Below, in pieces: positions 1 through 8,543 of a stretch of 64,000 nucleotides of DNA. The notes under the pieces were generated by a model. That model was not told the origin of the DNA. It did no database searches and was given only the letters and a program-made list of their open reading frames with translations. Made by a program: the position numbers and the translations under genes. Position 1 is the stretch's first letter. Every line of letters starts with the position of its first letter. The DNA is taken from NCBI GenBank assembly GCA_963841715.1, contig CAWJDP010000004.1, positions 62,001 to 126,000 on the forward strand, written 5' to 3'. Origin of the DNA: DASPWW01 sp963841715. Its GTDB lineage: Bacteria; Actinomycetota; Thermoleophilia; Solirubrobacterales; 70-9.

Positions 1-1
1 C

Positions 2-958
2 GACGGCAGCGACCGATACGTCGACGGCGTCGAGTGGTATCTCGAGGATCGCGAGCTCGAGGGGTCCCTCGGCGAGCTCGCCAGGTTCGGCCTGCTGTGG
101 ATGAACGGGGCGCTGGTGATCGCCGGGCCGCCGGAGCGGATCTCGCTCGCCGGCGCGGCGGAATACGGCGAGGGGTCGGGCGGCAACCTCGTTCCCGCGG
201 GCGGGTACCGAGCGCTCGTCGAGCGTCTGGCCGCGGGGCTGGACGTGCGCCTCGGCGGGCCCGTGTTGCGGATCGAGCACGGCGACGGCGGCGTCATTGT
301 TCACTCCGGCGACGAGGCCTTCGTGGCCGACCGCACCGTGGTCACCGTCCCGCTCGGGGTCCTGAAGGCGGGCCAGATCGCGTTCGACCCCCCGCTCGGC
401 GCCGAGCACGCCGCGGCGCTGGAGCGCCTCGAGATGGCGACGCTGGAGAAGATCGCGCTCCGCTTCGGCGAGCGCTTCTGGCCCGAGGAAGTGTGGCAGA
501 TCACGCACGTGAGCGAGGAGCGGACGGTGCCGGTTTGGCTCGACTTCACTCGCCACGTCGGCGCGCCGACGCTGATGGCGTTTTACAACCCCGCGATCAC
601 GCCGGCGCTCGCCGACCGCTCGGCGGAGCAGCGCGTCAAGCGCGCGCTCGAGTGCCTGCGGGCGATGTTCGGGCGAGTTCCGGACCCCGAGGAGGCGCTG
701 GCGAGCGACTGGACGCGAGACCCGTGGTCGCACGGCGCGTACAGCTACATCCCGATCGGCGCCTCCGCCGACGATATGCGCCGCCTCGCCAACCCCGTCT
801 CGAACCGGCTCTCGCTCGCCGGAGAGGCGACCGTGCCGGAGCACTACGGGACCGTGCAGGCGGCGTTCACCTCGGGACTTCGCGCCGCGGCTTGGGCACT
901 CGGCGAGCGACCCGAGCGGCTCACTCTCGGCCCGATCCCGCCGCGCTGGCTCGAATAG
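2..958 (+). CDS. FAD-dependent amine oxidase, C-terminal part (5' end outside window)
   Basis: The open frame is continuous from base 2, so the gene starts upstream and only the last ~318 residues are present. It reads as a flavin amine oxidase (monoamine/polyamine oxidase type): VTVPLGVLKAG is the usual strand before the second FAD contact, and LAGEATVPEHYGTVQAAF near the end is the C-terminal FAD-binding motif with the G-T-x-x-A-A signature. The family oxidises amines to aldehydes with H2O2. The N-terminal Rossmann GxGxxG lies outside the window, so the substrate cannot be judged. It is followed 41 bases later by a SnoaL-like gene. Confidence 0.88.
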   Translation, partial: DGSDRYVDGVEWYLEDRELEGSLGELARFGLLWMNGALVIAGPPERISLAGAAEYGEGSGGNLVPAGGYRALVERLAAGLDVRLGGPVLRIEHGDGGVIVHSGDEAFVADRTVVTVPLGVLKAGQIAFDPPLGAEHAAALERLEMATLEKIALRFGERFWPEEVWQITHVSEERTVPVWLDFTRHVGAPTLMAFYNPAITPALADRSAEQRVKRALECLRAMFGRVPDPEEALASDWTRDPWSHGAYSYIPIGASADDMRRLANPVSNRLSLAGEATVPEHYGTVQAAFTSGLRAAAWALGERPERLTLGPIPPRWLE

Positions 959-999
959 CACCTCGCCGCCGCGCCGTCGTCAGCGACAATTCCACAGCG

Positions 1000-1383
1000 A
1001 TGTCGGAGCAGAACGTCGAGCTCGTTCGCCGCATCTACGACGCCTGGAGTCGCGAGGAGTCGGCGCGCGATCTCATCGCCGCCGACGTCGAGTACGTCAA
1101 CCCGAGCTACGCCGTCGAGCCTGGAACGCGTCGCGGCCGCAGGAGCTTCGCCGTGGTCCGCGACACCTACGACGACTTCGAGCTCGACATCGAGCGCTAT
1201 GTCGACGCCGGCGAGCAGGAGGTCGTCGTCCTCGCTCGCTACCGGGCGTCCGGGCGGGTGAGCGGCGTGCCCGTCGAAGGGGAGCACGGGTACGTGTGGA
1301 CTGTCAAGGACGGGCCGGCCGTGCGCTTCCAGTGGTTTCAATCGCACCGCGAGGCACTGGAGGCCGCGGACGTGAGCGCTTAG
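1000..1383 (+). CDS. SnoaL-like / NTF2-fold protein
   Basis: 127 residues. The start MSEQNVELVRRIYDAW is the classic first helix of SnoaL-like (NTF2 superfamily) proteins, followed by a single cone-shaped alpha+beta domain (DVEYVNPSY, GRRSFAVVRDTYDDFELDIERYVDAGEQEVVVLARYRASG). The fold binds small hydrophobic ligands or acts as an isomerase/cyclase; no function can be assigned from sequence. The frame stays open upstream to base 34 but that stretch is antisense-like arginine-rich nonsense over the amine oxidase gene, so ATG at 1000 is chosen. Confidence 0.82.
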   Translation: MSEQNVELVRRIYDAWSREESARDLIAADVEYVNPSYAVEPGTRRGRRSFAVVRDTYDDFELDIERYVDAGEQEVVVLARYRASGRVSGVPVEGEHGYVWTVKDGPAVRFQWFQSHREALEAADVSA

Positions 1384-1887
1384 GAGCCTGCGCCGCGGCG
1401 CCGAGGAACAGCCGGGCCCGTCCAGGCGTACCTCCCTGCGACCGAGCTACCGGACAGCACGACGACGTACGCGGCGACTGTACGGCACTGCCGTCCGCCT
1501 ATCACCTTGCCTTGGTCACCCTCAAGGTCGCGTCCTTGGTCTTGCTCTCTCCAGCAAGTTCAGCGGTGCGGACCGTTCACCCACCAAGCGACCGGCGCAG
1601 ATGCCTCGACCAGCAACACGGCCCAAGCGACGATCAGCGTCGGCAACACCGAGTGTCGGGCCGGGTCCTTCCTGATCTTGGCCGCGTTACGCCGTCCCGC
1701 CGGGCGCGGCGATCAGCGCGACCACCGCGATCACCCCGATCCCGGCGAACATCCTGCCCGGCGACGGCACGAGCTTCCGCCTCCTCATTCGTTCCTTCCT
1801 CCTCCTGAGGGTCCCTGCTTCGCGGCGACTGTATAGCGTTCGCGCCCGTCCACAGGCTTTCGAATTCAGAAAAGGAGCAAGCGACGC
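1384..1887. other. 504-base intergenic region
   Basis: No convincing plus-strand gene. The only coding signal is the small minus-strand reading frame at 1687-1788, which has a strong ribosome binding site. The SD AAAGGAG of the following reductase lies at 1871-1877. The rest shows no repeat, tRNA or obvious hairpin. Confidence 0.6.
1687..1788 (-). CDS. Possible 33-residue membrane/secretion-signal-like peptide
   Basis: A 33-codon frame beginning MRRRKLVPSPGRMF and ending in a hydrophobic segment (AGIGVIAVVALIAAPGGTA). An AGGAGG Shine-Dalgarno run sits about 9 bases upstream of its ATG (around 1800-1806), unusually good for this region. The arrangement R-R-x-P-S-P + hydrophobic stretch + GGT resembles the N-terminus of larger exported proteins common in Thermoleophilia, so it may be the remnant of such a gene truncated by a stop, or a real small peptide. 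No homology could be tested. Confidence 0.3.
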   Translation of the reverse strand: MRRRKLVPSPGRMFAGIGVIAVVALIAAPGGTA

Positions 1888-2715
1888 ATGGGACTGCTTG
1901 ACGGCAAGAGCGCGATCATCACCGGATCGGCGCGCGGGATCGGCCGCGCGACGGCGGAGTTGTTCGCGAGCGAGGGCGCGAAGGTACTCGTCAACGACAT
2001 CGACGGCGACGTCGCCGAGCAGGCGGCGGGTGAGCTCGACGGCGAGACCGCGGTCTTCGCCGGCGACCTGACCGAGCAGGGCGTGCCCGACGACCTCGTC
2101 AAGAGCGCGACGGACGCGTTCGGCGGCGTCGACATCGTCGTCAACAACGCCGGCTACACGTGGGACGGCGTCGTCCACCACATGACCGACGAGCAGTTCC
2201 AGGCGATGCTCGACATCCACACGATCGTCCCGTTTCGCATCATCCGCGCGCTCGCCCCGCAGTGGCGCGAGGCGGCGAAGCAGGAGAAGGCGAACGGCGA
2301 GGAGCGGTTCCGCAAAATCGTCAACGTGACCTCTATCTCGGGGACGATGGGGAACGCCGGCCAGGCGAACTACTCGACCGCGAAGGCGGGCGTCGTCGGA
2401 CTGACGAAGACGATCGCCAAGGAGTGGGGCCAGTTCAAGGTCAACGTCAACTCGGTCGCGTTCGGGTTCGTCGAGACGCGGCTGACGCAGGCGAAGGAGA
2501 AGGGTGAGACCGTCGAGCGCGGCGGCGAGCAGGTCGAGCTCGGGATCCCCGAGCAGATGCGCTCGATGGCCCCGATGATGATCCCGCTCGGCCGCGCGGC
2601 CCAGCCCGAGGAGGCAGCGGGCCCGGTGCTGTTCCTGTGCTCACCGCTCGGGAACTACGTCCACGGCCAGGTCATCAACGTCACCGGCGGCCAGTTCGCA
2701 GGCATGTACATGTAG
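1888..2715 (+). CDS. SDR-family oxidoreductase (3-oxoacyl-ACP reductase FabG-like)
   Basis: 275 residues. Classical short-chain dehydrogenase: cofactor loop TGSARGIG at about residues 12-19, D-I-D acidic residue after the second strand (ND-ID, suggesting NAD(H) preference), NNAG at ~89, catalytic Ser in NVTSISG, and the Y-S-T-A-K catalytic pair. An inserted charged segment (REAAKQEKANGEERFRK) before the Ser strand is longer than in FabG of the fatty-acid operon. ATG at 1888 is preceded by AAAGGAG at 1871-1877. It stands outside the fab operon, so a catabolic or beta-oxidation-linked role is as likely as fatty-acid synthesis. Confidence 0.88.
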   Translation: MGLLDGKSAIITGSARGIGRATAELFASEGAKVLVNDIDGDVAEQAAGELDGETAVFAGDLTEQGVPDDLVKSATDAFGGVDIVVNNAGYTWDGVVHHMTDEQFQAMLDIHTIVPFRIIRALAPQWREAAKQEKANGEERFRKIVNVTSISGTMGNAGQANYSTAKAGVVGLTKTIAKEWGQFKVNVNSVAFGFVETRLTQAKEKGETVERGGEQVELGIPEQMRSMAPMMIPLGRAAQPEEAAGPVLFLCSPLGNYVHGQVINVTGGQFAGMYM

Positions 2716-2734
2716 GGAAGGCGGGGCCGCGGCG

Positions 2735-3604
2735 ATGGATGCGTGCGCAACACTCGGGGTTCCGATCGACTCCGTCGGCCGTGCCGGGGGCACGGAGCTC
2801 GCGCCAGGGGCGCTGCGCGAGCTCGGTGTCGTCGGCGCGTTGGACGCGGAGGATCGGGGGGACCTCGACGTACGCGTGCACGGCGAGGAGCGTGATCCGG
2901 AGACCGGGATTGTGGGCAGCTCAGACGTCATCACCACGACCGCGGTGCTTCGCGGCGCGGTCGCCGAGACGATCTCCGCCGGTGCGCGCCCGTTCCTGCT
3001 CGGCGGCTGCTGCACGGAGCTCCCCGGCGCGCTCGCCGGCGCACGCGACGCGCTCGGACGGGTGGCGCTCGCGTATCTCGACGGCCACCTCGACCTCTAT
3101 GACGGCGTCACCTCACCCACCGGCGAGGCGGCGGACATGCCGATCGCCGTCGCGCTCGGCCATGGGCCGGACGCGTGGGTGGATGTCGCAGGCGGTGCCT
3201 CGCTGGAGCTCGCCGACGTCGCGCTCGTCGGCCACCGCGACAAGGACGAGCTCGCCTCGGGAATGCTCGAGCTCGACTGGGTCGGGCCCGCCCTCACCCA
3301 CGTCCCGATCGAGGAGGTTCGCGCCGAATGCGCCTCACGGATCGGCGAGCGCGTCGCCGCGGGGCTTTCGGGGCGGCCGTTCTGGGTCCACCTGGACGTC
3401 GATGTGCTCGACGAGGACGTCTTCCCCGCGACGGACTACCTGATGCCGGGCGGAATGACGTGGGGGGAGTTGCGCGAGACGCTTGCTCCGCTCGCCTCCT
3501 CGCCGGAGCTGATCGGCGCCTCGGTCGCATGCTACAACCCGGAGAAGGACCCCGATCGAGCCTGTGGGCGCGCGCTCGTCAGTGCGCTCGGCGAAGCGTT
3601 CTGA
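2735..3604 (+). CDS. Arginase/agmatinase-fold protein with altered metal site
   Basis: 289 residues with the ureohydrolase fold. Two of three manganese motifs are present: D-G-H-L-D (residues 116-120) and H-L-D-V-D-V-L-D (219-226). The first motif, normally G-G-D-H-S/T, reads G-G-C-C-T (90-94), so the usual His ligand is replaced by Cys. Family members hydrolyse guanidino compounds (arginine, agmatine, formiminoglutamate, guanidinobutyrate); with the substitution, substrate and activity are open. It starts 19 bases after the SDR gene and ends one base before the convergent SDR stop. Confidence 0.8.
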   Translation: MDACATLGVPIDSVGRAGGTELAPGALRELGVVGALDAEDRGDLDVRVHGEERDPETGIVGSSDVITTTAVLRGAVAETISAGARPFLLGGCCTELPGALAGARDALGRVALAYLDGHLDLYDGVTSPTGEAADMPIAVALGHGPDAWVDVAGGASLELADVALVGHRDKDELASGMLELDWVGPALTHVPIEEVRAECASRIGERVAAGLSGRPFWVHLDVDVLDEDVFPATDYLMPGGMTWGELRETLAPLASSPELIGASVACYNPEKDPDRACGRALVSALGEAF

Positions 3605-4462
3605 TCACTCGCGCGCCCGCCGCTCCTCGGCGAGCGGCTCGCCGGCCTCGCCGGCAACCCCGGACGGGGGCCAGACGCCGAACCAATCGTCGCGGGCGCC
3701 GTCGATGGTCAGCACGGAGCCGGAGAAGAAGTCGCCCGCCGGCGAGGCAAGATAGGCGACGAGCCACGCGATCTCCTCGGGGCGGCCGAGCCTCCCGAGC
3801 GGGACCGTGCGGGCAACGTTCTCACTCACCTCCTTCGGGTACTTGGTCCGCAGCACCTCGGTGTCGAACTGGCCGACCGCGATAGCGCTGAGGCGGATCC
3901 CGAACCGCGCCCACTCGATCGCCAGCGTGCGCATCATGTTCTCGACCGCTGCGCGGGCGGCACCCGAGTGCGCCATTCCAGGCATCCCGTTGTGAGGCGA
4001 GAGGGTGATGCTGATCACCCTGCCGTCCTGCTGGGGGATGAACGCCTTCGTCGCCGCGGCGTGGGTCATCTGCCACGTCCCCTGGACGTTGAGCTCGGTG
4101 ACGGTCCGAAAGCCCTTCGGGCTGATCGCCTCGGCCGGGCTCATGAACTGGCCACCGGCGTTGTTGACGAGCACGTCGAGGCGACCGTGGCGCTCGAGCA
4201 CCCCGCCGATCAGCCCGTCGACCGCGTCCTCGTCGCGGATGTCCATATCGGCGGCCTCCGCGGTTCCGCCGCTCTCGGCAATCACCGCCACGGTCTCGTC
4301 GAGTGGCTCGCGGCGCCTCCCACAGCCGATGACGGTCGCGCCGAGGGCGGCCAGCTCGAGCGCCGTCGCGCGCCCGAGCCCGCTGCCCGCGCCCGAAACG
4401 ACGCATACCTGCCCGTCGAGCAGGCCCGGCGCGAAGATCCGCGACTGTCCTCTGTCAGCCAT
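3605..4462 (-). CDS. SDR-family enoyl-CoA/dienoyl-CoA reductase-like protein
   Basis: 285 residues. N-terminal NADP-binding GAGSGLG (about 25-31) with C-G-R-R-R after the second strand (two arginines, typical of NADPH users), then NNAG. The usual YxxxK is absent; instead the active-site helix reads HSGAARAAVENM followed by LAIEWA, as in the peroxisomal trans-2-enoyl-CoA reductase / 2,4-dienoyl-CoA reductase branch of SDRs. This suggests reduction of unsaturated fatty acyl-CoA during beta-oxidation; inference only. Convergent with the arginase-fold gene. Confidence 0.82.
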   Translation of the reverse strand: MADRGQSRIFAPGLLDGQVCVVSGAGSGLGRATALELAALGATVIGCGRRREPLDETVAVIAESGGTAEAADMDIRDEDAVDGLIGGVLERHGRLDVLVNNAGGQFMSPAEAISPKGFRTVTELNVQGTWQMTHAAATKAFIPQQDGRVISITLSPHNGMPGMAHSGAARAAVENMMRTLAIEWARFGIRLSAIAVGQFDTEVLRTKYPKEVSENVARTVPLGRLGRPEEIAWLVAYLASPAGDFFSGSVLTIDGARDDWFGVWPPSGVAGEAGEPLAEERRARE

Positions 4463-4512
4463 CGGCGGCGCCAGCTTACCCGCCGCTCACCGCAGGTACG
4501 CTGACCGACCCC

Positions 4513-5421
4513 ATGAAGATGCACGCGGAGGTGAAGGCGTTACAGGGGCCGCTTCGCGGCGGGCAGCCGGGCGCGACGGTGAGCGTCGAGCCGCTGCTGG
4601 CCGGCGAGATGCAGGCTCCGATGGCGTTCGTCGAGCGCGCCGGCGGGCGCCTCGAGACGCTGAAGATGCTCGGCATGGGGACGCCGCGCTCGCAGTGGGT
4701 GTGGCTTCCGGTACCGGCCTTCCTCGTCCGCCATCCGGGCGTCGGGCCGATCATGATCGACACCGGCCTTCACCCCTCGGTGGCCGCGACGCCGCGCGAG
4801 AACCTCGGCCGCGCGATCTCCGCCTTCAGCCACCCGCGGCTCGCCGCCGGCCAGGACGTCCCGGCGCAGCTCCGCGCCCGCGGACTCGAGTCGCACCGGA
4901 TCCCGATCGTCGTCATGACCCACCTCCACTTCGACCACTCCTCGGCGATGTCTGAGTTCTCCGGGGCGACGTTTGTGATCACCGAGCCGGAGTGGACCGC
5001 GGCGACGACCGACAGCCGCCCGTTCATGCGCGGCTACCGCCCCGCCCACTTCGACTTCGTGTTCGACTACCGGACGTTGGACTACGGCGGCGAGGGGATC
5101 ACGTCCTACGGCACGTTCGGCCGCAGCTTCGACCTGCTCGGCGACGGCAGCATCCGACTCGCGTTCACCCCGGGGCATTCGGTCGGCCACCAGTCGGTGA
5201 TCCTCCGCCTCCGCGACCGCGACTTCGTGATCGCCGGCGACGCGACCTACACGATCGCACAGCTGGACGGAGGCCCCGAGCCCCCGCGCCCGGTCGACCG
5301 CCACAACTGGCGCCGCTCGATGCGCGAGCTGCAGCACTTCCGCCGCGAGTATCCGAGCTCGGTCATCGTCCCCGGCCACGACCCGCAGTTCTGGCCGCAG
5401 CTCGCCGAGCGCTACGAGTAG
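4513..5421 (+). CDS. Metallo-beta-lactamase-fold hydrolase, N-acyl homoserine lactonase-like
   Basis: 302 residues. The zinc motif H-L-H-F-D-H lies at residues 137-142 inside VVMTHLHFDH; a downstream His is in FTPGHSVGHQS, the bridging Asp in AGDATY, and a final His in PGHDPQF. This arrangement is that of AiiA/AttM-type lactonases. Activity on lactones is plausible, but other MBL esterases share it. ATG at 4513 has no clear SD; a second ATG two codons on is equally possible. Confidence 0.8.
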   Translation: MKMHAEVKALQGPLRGGQPGATVSVEPLLAGEMQAPMAFVERAGGRLETLKMLGMGTPRSQWVWLPVPAFLVRHPGVGPIMIDTGLHPSVAATPRENLGRAISAFSHPRLAAGQDVPAQLRARGLESHRIPIVVMTHLHFDHSSAMSEFSGATFVITEPEWTAATTDSRPFMRGYRPAHFDFVFDYRTLDYGGEGITSYGTFGRSFDLLGDGSIRLAFTPGHSVGHQSVILRLRDRDFVIAGDATYTIAQLDGGPEPPRPVDRHNWRRSMRELQHFRREYPSSVIVPGHDPQFWPQLAERYE

Positions 5422-5434
5422 GCGGCGGCCGCCG

Positions 5435-6226
5435 CTACCGCGACTCGGGGCTCGCCGAGGCGTCGGCGGCCGATCCCGCCGGGAGGCCGTCGCGGAGCGA
5501 CTTGATGACGCCGGCGCGGCCCTGCTCGTCGAGCGCCGTGTACATCGCGCGCACGCGGTCGAAGACCTGAGTCGCGACCTCGAGCTGCTGCTCGCGGGTC
5601 GGGTCGACCACCTGGGCGAAGCTGATCGGCGTCCCGTACTGGATCGTGACCTTCGGAAACCGGAACCGCTTCCAGCCGCGAACGCCGAGCGAGCCGTGGA
5701 TCGCAAGCGGGATCACCGGGACGCGGCTCGACAGCGCGATCCTGCCGATCCCCGGCTTCGGATCGCCGAGCCGGCCGCTCCGCGAGCGCCCGCCTTCCGG
5801 ATACATCAGCATGCAGCCGCCGCCGTCGAGGATCGCGTCGACGGTCTTGAACGCCTCCTCGTCGCGGTGTCCGCGGCGGATCGGAAACGCGCCTCCGTGG
5901 CGCAGGATCCAGCGGATCACCGGGTTCGTGAACAGCTGCGACTTGGCCATGAAGCGGACCTTGCGCGGGATGTAGAGCGCCGCGAAGAAGTGGTCCCACT
6001 GGCTGAAGTGGTTCGGGGCGAGAATCACCGCGCCGCTCGAGGGGACGTTCTCGGCGCCGAGCGCGCGGGCGCGGTAGAAGAGGATGCACAGCGGGGTGAG
6101 GATGACGCGGGCGATGTCGTAGACCCAGTCGGGCTTGCGGCGCCGCGCTCGGTCGTGGTACTTGTCGAAGTACTCCGCCGGGCGGGGGTCCTTGTAGACC
6201 TGGGGCTTGAGCTCGGTGCTCGGCAT
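5435..6226 (-). CDS. 1-acyl-sn-glycerol-3-phosphate acyltransferase (PlsC-like)
   Basis: 263 residues. PlsC/LPLAT family: the catalytic NHFSQWD (NHxxxxD) motif follows a hydrophobic stretch (IARVILTPLCILFY), and the second block YPEGGRSRSG is the glycerol-phosphate-binding EGTRS variant. It transfers an acyl chain to lysophosphatidate in phospholipid synthesis, at the inner membrane face. It lies downstream of the glycerol kinase on the same strand, separated by 97 bases holding a hairpin. Confidence 0.88.
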   Translation of the reverse strand: MPSTELKPQVYKDPRPAEYFDKYHDRARRRKPDWVYDIARVILTPLCILFYRARALGAENVPSSGAVILAPNHFSQWDHFFAALYIPRKVRFMAKSQLFTNPVIRWILRHGGAFPIRRGHRDEEAFKTVDAILDGGGCMLMYPEGGRSRSGRLGDPKPGIGRIALSSRVPVIPLAIHGSLGVRGWKRFRFPKVTIQYGTPISFAQVVDPTREQQLEVATQVFDRVRAMYTALDEQGRAGVIKSLRDGLPAGSAADASASPESR

Positions 6227-6240
6227 GTGGGTAAGCGAAT

Positions 6241-6260
6241 GAGCCGGCGTTTGCCGGCTC
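6241..6260 (-). terminator. Hairpin downstream of glycerol kinase
   Basis: Perfect inverted repeat GAGCCGGC-GTTT-GCCGGCTC: 8-bp arms and a 4-base loop, 64 bases beyond the glycerol kinase stop. There is no U tract, as is usual in high-GC actinobacteria. It could instead attenuate read-through into the PlsC gene. Confidence 0.55.
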
Positions 6261-6323
6261 CTGGCGGTTTCTACCCCTTCCCCGCGCGCGGGTTACGCGT
6301 CGTGGATCATGGTGCGCGCGCGC

Positions 6324-7783
6324 TCAAGCCGGCCGTGCCCACTCGCGCGAGCGCTCGACGGCGCGATGCCAGTCGGCGAGCAGGGCCTCGCGCTCGTCGT
6401 CGTCCACGGCGGGCTCGTAGCGCGCCGCCTTGCGCCACATCCGCTCGACCTCCTCGATGTCCCAGGTCCCGGTCGCGATCCCGGCGAGGTAGGCGGCGCC
6501 GAGCGCCGTCGTCTGAGCGATCTCCGGGACGGTCACCGGCACGCCGAGGACGTCTGCCTGGAACTGCATCAGCCATGCGTTGACGGCGGCGCCCCCGTCC
6601 GCCTTCAGCGAGCTCAGGCGCTCGCCCGACGCCGCCTCCTGCGCCCGCACCGCGTCGACCGTCTGGTAGGCGATCGCCTCGAGCGCGGCCCGCGCGAGGT
6701 GGGCCCGCCCGGTGCCGCGCGTCAGCCCGACGATCACGCCGCGCGCGTACGGGTCCCAGTGCGGGGAGCCGAGGCCCGTCAACGCCGGGACGAAGTACAC
6801 GTCGTCGTTCGAGTCAAGCGAGCGGGCCAGCGTCTCGGTCTCGGCGGCGTCGGCGATGATCCCAAGCCCGTCGCGCAGCCACTGCACCGCGGCCCCGGTT
6901 ACGAACACGGCCGCCTCGAGCGCGTAGTCGGTCCGGCCCTCGAGCCCCCACGCGACCGTCGTCAGCAACCCTTCCCCCGGCGTGGGCGCGTCCGATCCGG
7001 TGTTGAGGAGCACGAAGCTGCCGGTGCCGTAGGTGCTCTTCGCGTCTCCGGGGTTGTGGCACGCCTGTCCGAACAGCGCCGCCTGCTGGTCGCCCGCGAT
7101 CCCCGCGACCGGGACCTCCCCCCGAGCTCGCTCGTCGTCCCGTATACCTCGGCCGAGGTGCGCGGCTCGGGGAGCCGTGCCGGATCGACGCCGAGCAGAT
7201 CGCACAGCTCGGGGTCCCAGCGCAGCTCGCGGATGTCGAACAGCATCGTCCGCGACGCGTTCGAGTAGTCGGTGACGTGGCGGCCAGTCAGCTTGAAGGT
7301 GAGCCAGGAGTCGATCGTCCCGAAGACCGCGCCATTGATCGCGTCCCCGTCCGCGTTTTGGAGCAGCCACTCGATCTTCGTGCCCGAGAAGTACGGGTCG
7401 ATGACGAGCCCGGTGCGCTCGCGGACGAGCGCCTCGTGGCCGGCGTCCTTGAGCTCGTCGCAGCGCGCGGCCGTGCGCCGGTCCTGCCACACGAGCGCGT
7501 TGTGCACGGGCTCCCCGGTCGCGGGGTCCCAGGCGACGATCGTCTCGCGCTGGTTCGTGATCCCGATTGCGTCGAGCTCGTCGCCCTTGATCCCGGCGTC
7601 CGCGACCGCCTCGCCCGCGATCCGCCTCGTCACCTCCCAGATCTCCGCCGCGTCGTGCTCGACCCATCCCGGGCGGGGGAAGTGCTGCTCGAACTCGCTG
7701 TAGGCGCGACCCGCGATCGCCCCGTCGTCATCGAACACGAGGCACGTCGTCCCGGTCGTCCCCTGGTCCATCGCGAGGATCAC
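6324..7783 (-). pseudogene. glpK: Glycerol kinase, interrupted by one frameshift
   Basis: Two overlapping frames together give a full-length (~486 residue) glycerol kinase, ATP:glycerol 3-phosphotransferase of the FGGY family. The N-terminal part has the phosphate-binding MDQGTTGTT, ITNQRET, FSGTKIEWLL, GTIDSWL and NASRT; the C-terminal part has IAGDQQAALFGQ, STYGTGSF and TALGAAYLAG. The first frame breaks after TSELGG and the rest continues as EVPVAGIAGDQ. The break lies at a run of six C (7118-7123; six G in the coding strand) where seven would restore the frame. Start is GTG at 7783. A one-base sequencing loss or a slippery tract would both explain it. Confidence 0.9.
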
Positions 7784-7793
7784 GGCCGCCAGG

Positions 7794-8492
7794 CTAGCGA
7801 CGCGAGATGTAGACGTGGGCGAAGTCGCGAAGCTGGCGGCCGCGGTGGAGGAAGCCGCCGAGCGTCCGGCCTGTCGTTCGGTGGCGGAGATCGAGCTCGA
7901 CCTCGGCGACGCGGTACCCGGCGCGGACGGCGTCGATCGTCATCCCGGTCTCGAGCCCGAACCCGTCGGCGAACGGGAGCAGGCTCGCGAGCGTGGGCGC
8001 TCGCATCGCGCGCTGGCCCGAGATCGGGGCCGTCGCGCGGTAGCCGCAGCGGCGCTCAATCGCCCAGCGTGCGAAGCCGACTGCGATCCCGAGCCCTCCG
8101 CCGGCGCGAACCCGAAACGCGGCGACGGCGAGATCGCACTCTCCGTCGCGGACGGCGTCGAGCAGCCGCGCCACCTCTCCCGCCGAGCCGCCGAGGTCGG
8201 CGTCGCAGAGCAGGACGAGAAAGTTCCCGTCTCCGTCCCGGTCGCTGGGATCGCGACCGTCGAGCGCCGCGCGCGCGGCGGCAGTCACGTTCGCGCCCTT
8301 TCCGTGCGGCCTGCCCCTGCTCACGACCTGCGCACCGCGCGCGAGCGCGATCTCCGACGTCCCGTCCGTGGACGCGTCGTCGGCGACCCAGATCGACGCG
8401 TCGGGAAGCGCCGCGGCCAGCGCCTCGAGCGTGGCGCCGATTCGCTCGGCCTCGTTGCGCGCCGCGACGATGACCGCGATTGGCCCCTCCAC
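7794..8492 (-). CDS. Glycosyltransferase family 2 protein
   Basis: 232 residues. GT-A fold: AVIVAARNEAERI at the start, VADDASTDGT nucleotide-binding strand, and LLCDADLGG (D-x-D-type metal site). The end (LRHRTTGRTLGGFLHRGRQL) is the usual acceptor-side tail of GT2 dolichol-phosphate/glucosyl-type enzymes. GTG at 8492 is chosen because GAAGGGGG immediately precedes it; the frame stays open further upstream but would overlap the divergent biotinyl gene. Ends 10 bases from the glycerol kinase start. Confidence 0.82.
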   Translation of the reverse strand: MEGPIAVIVAARNEAERIGATLEALAAALPDASIWVADDASTDGTSEIALARGAQVVSRGRPHGKGANVTAAARAALDGRDPSDRDGDGNFLVLLCDADLGGSAGEVARLLDAVRDGECDLAVAAFRVRAGGGLGIAVGFARWAIERRCGYRATAPISGQRAMRAPTLASLLPFADGFGLETGMTIDAVRAGYRVAEVELDLRHRTTGRTLGGFLHRGRQLRDFAHVYISRR

Positions 8493-8543
8493 GCCCCCTT
8501 CAGTTGGTTCCGGTGACACGGGTGGGTATTCTGCCGCGCCACA

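Noticed and set aside
34..999. Upstream extension of the SnoaL-like frame
   Set aside because: Arginine-rich translation overlapping the amine oxidase gene; the real start is ATG 1000.
1507..1836. 109-codon plus-strand frame in the intergenic region
   Set aside because: Composition is not protein-like and no SD is present.
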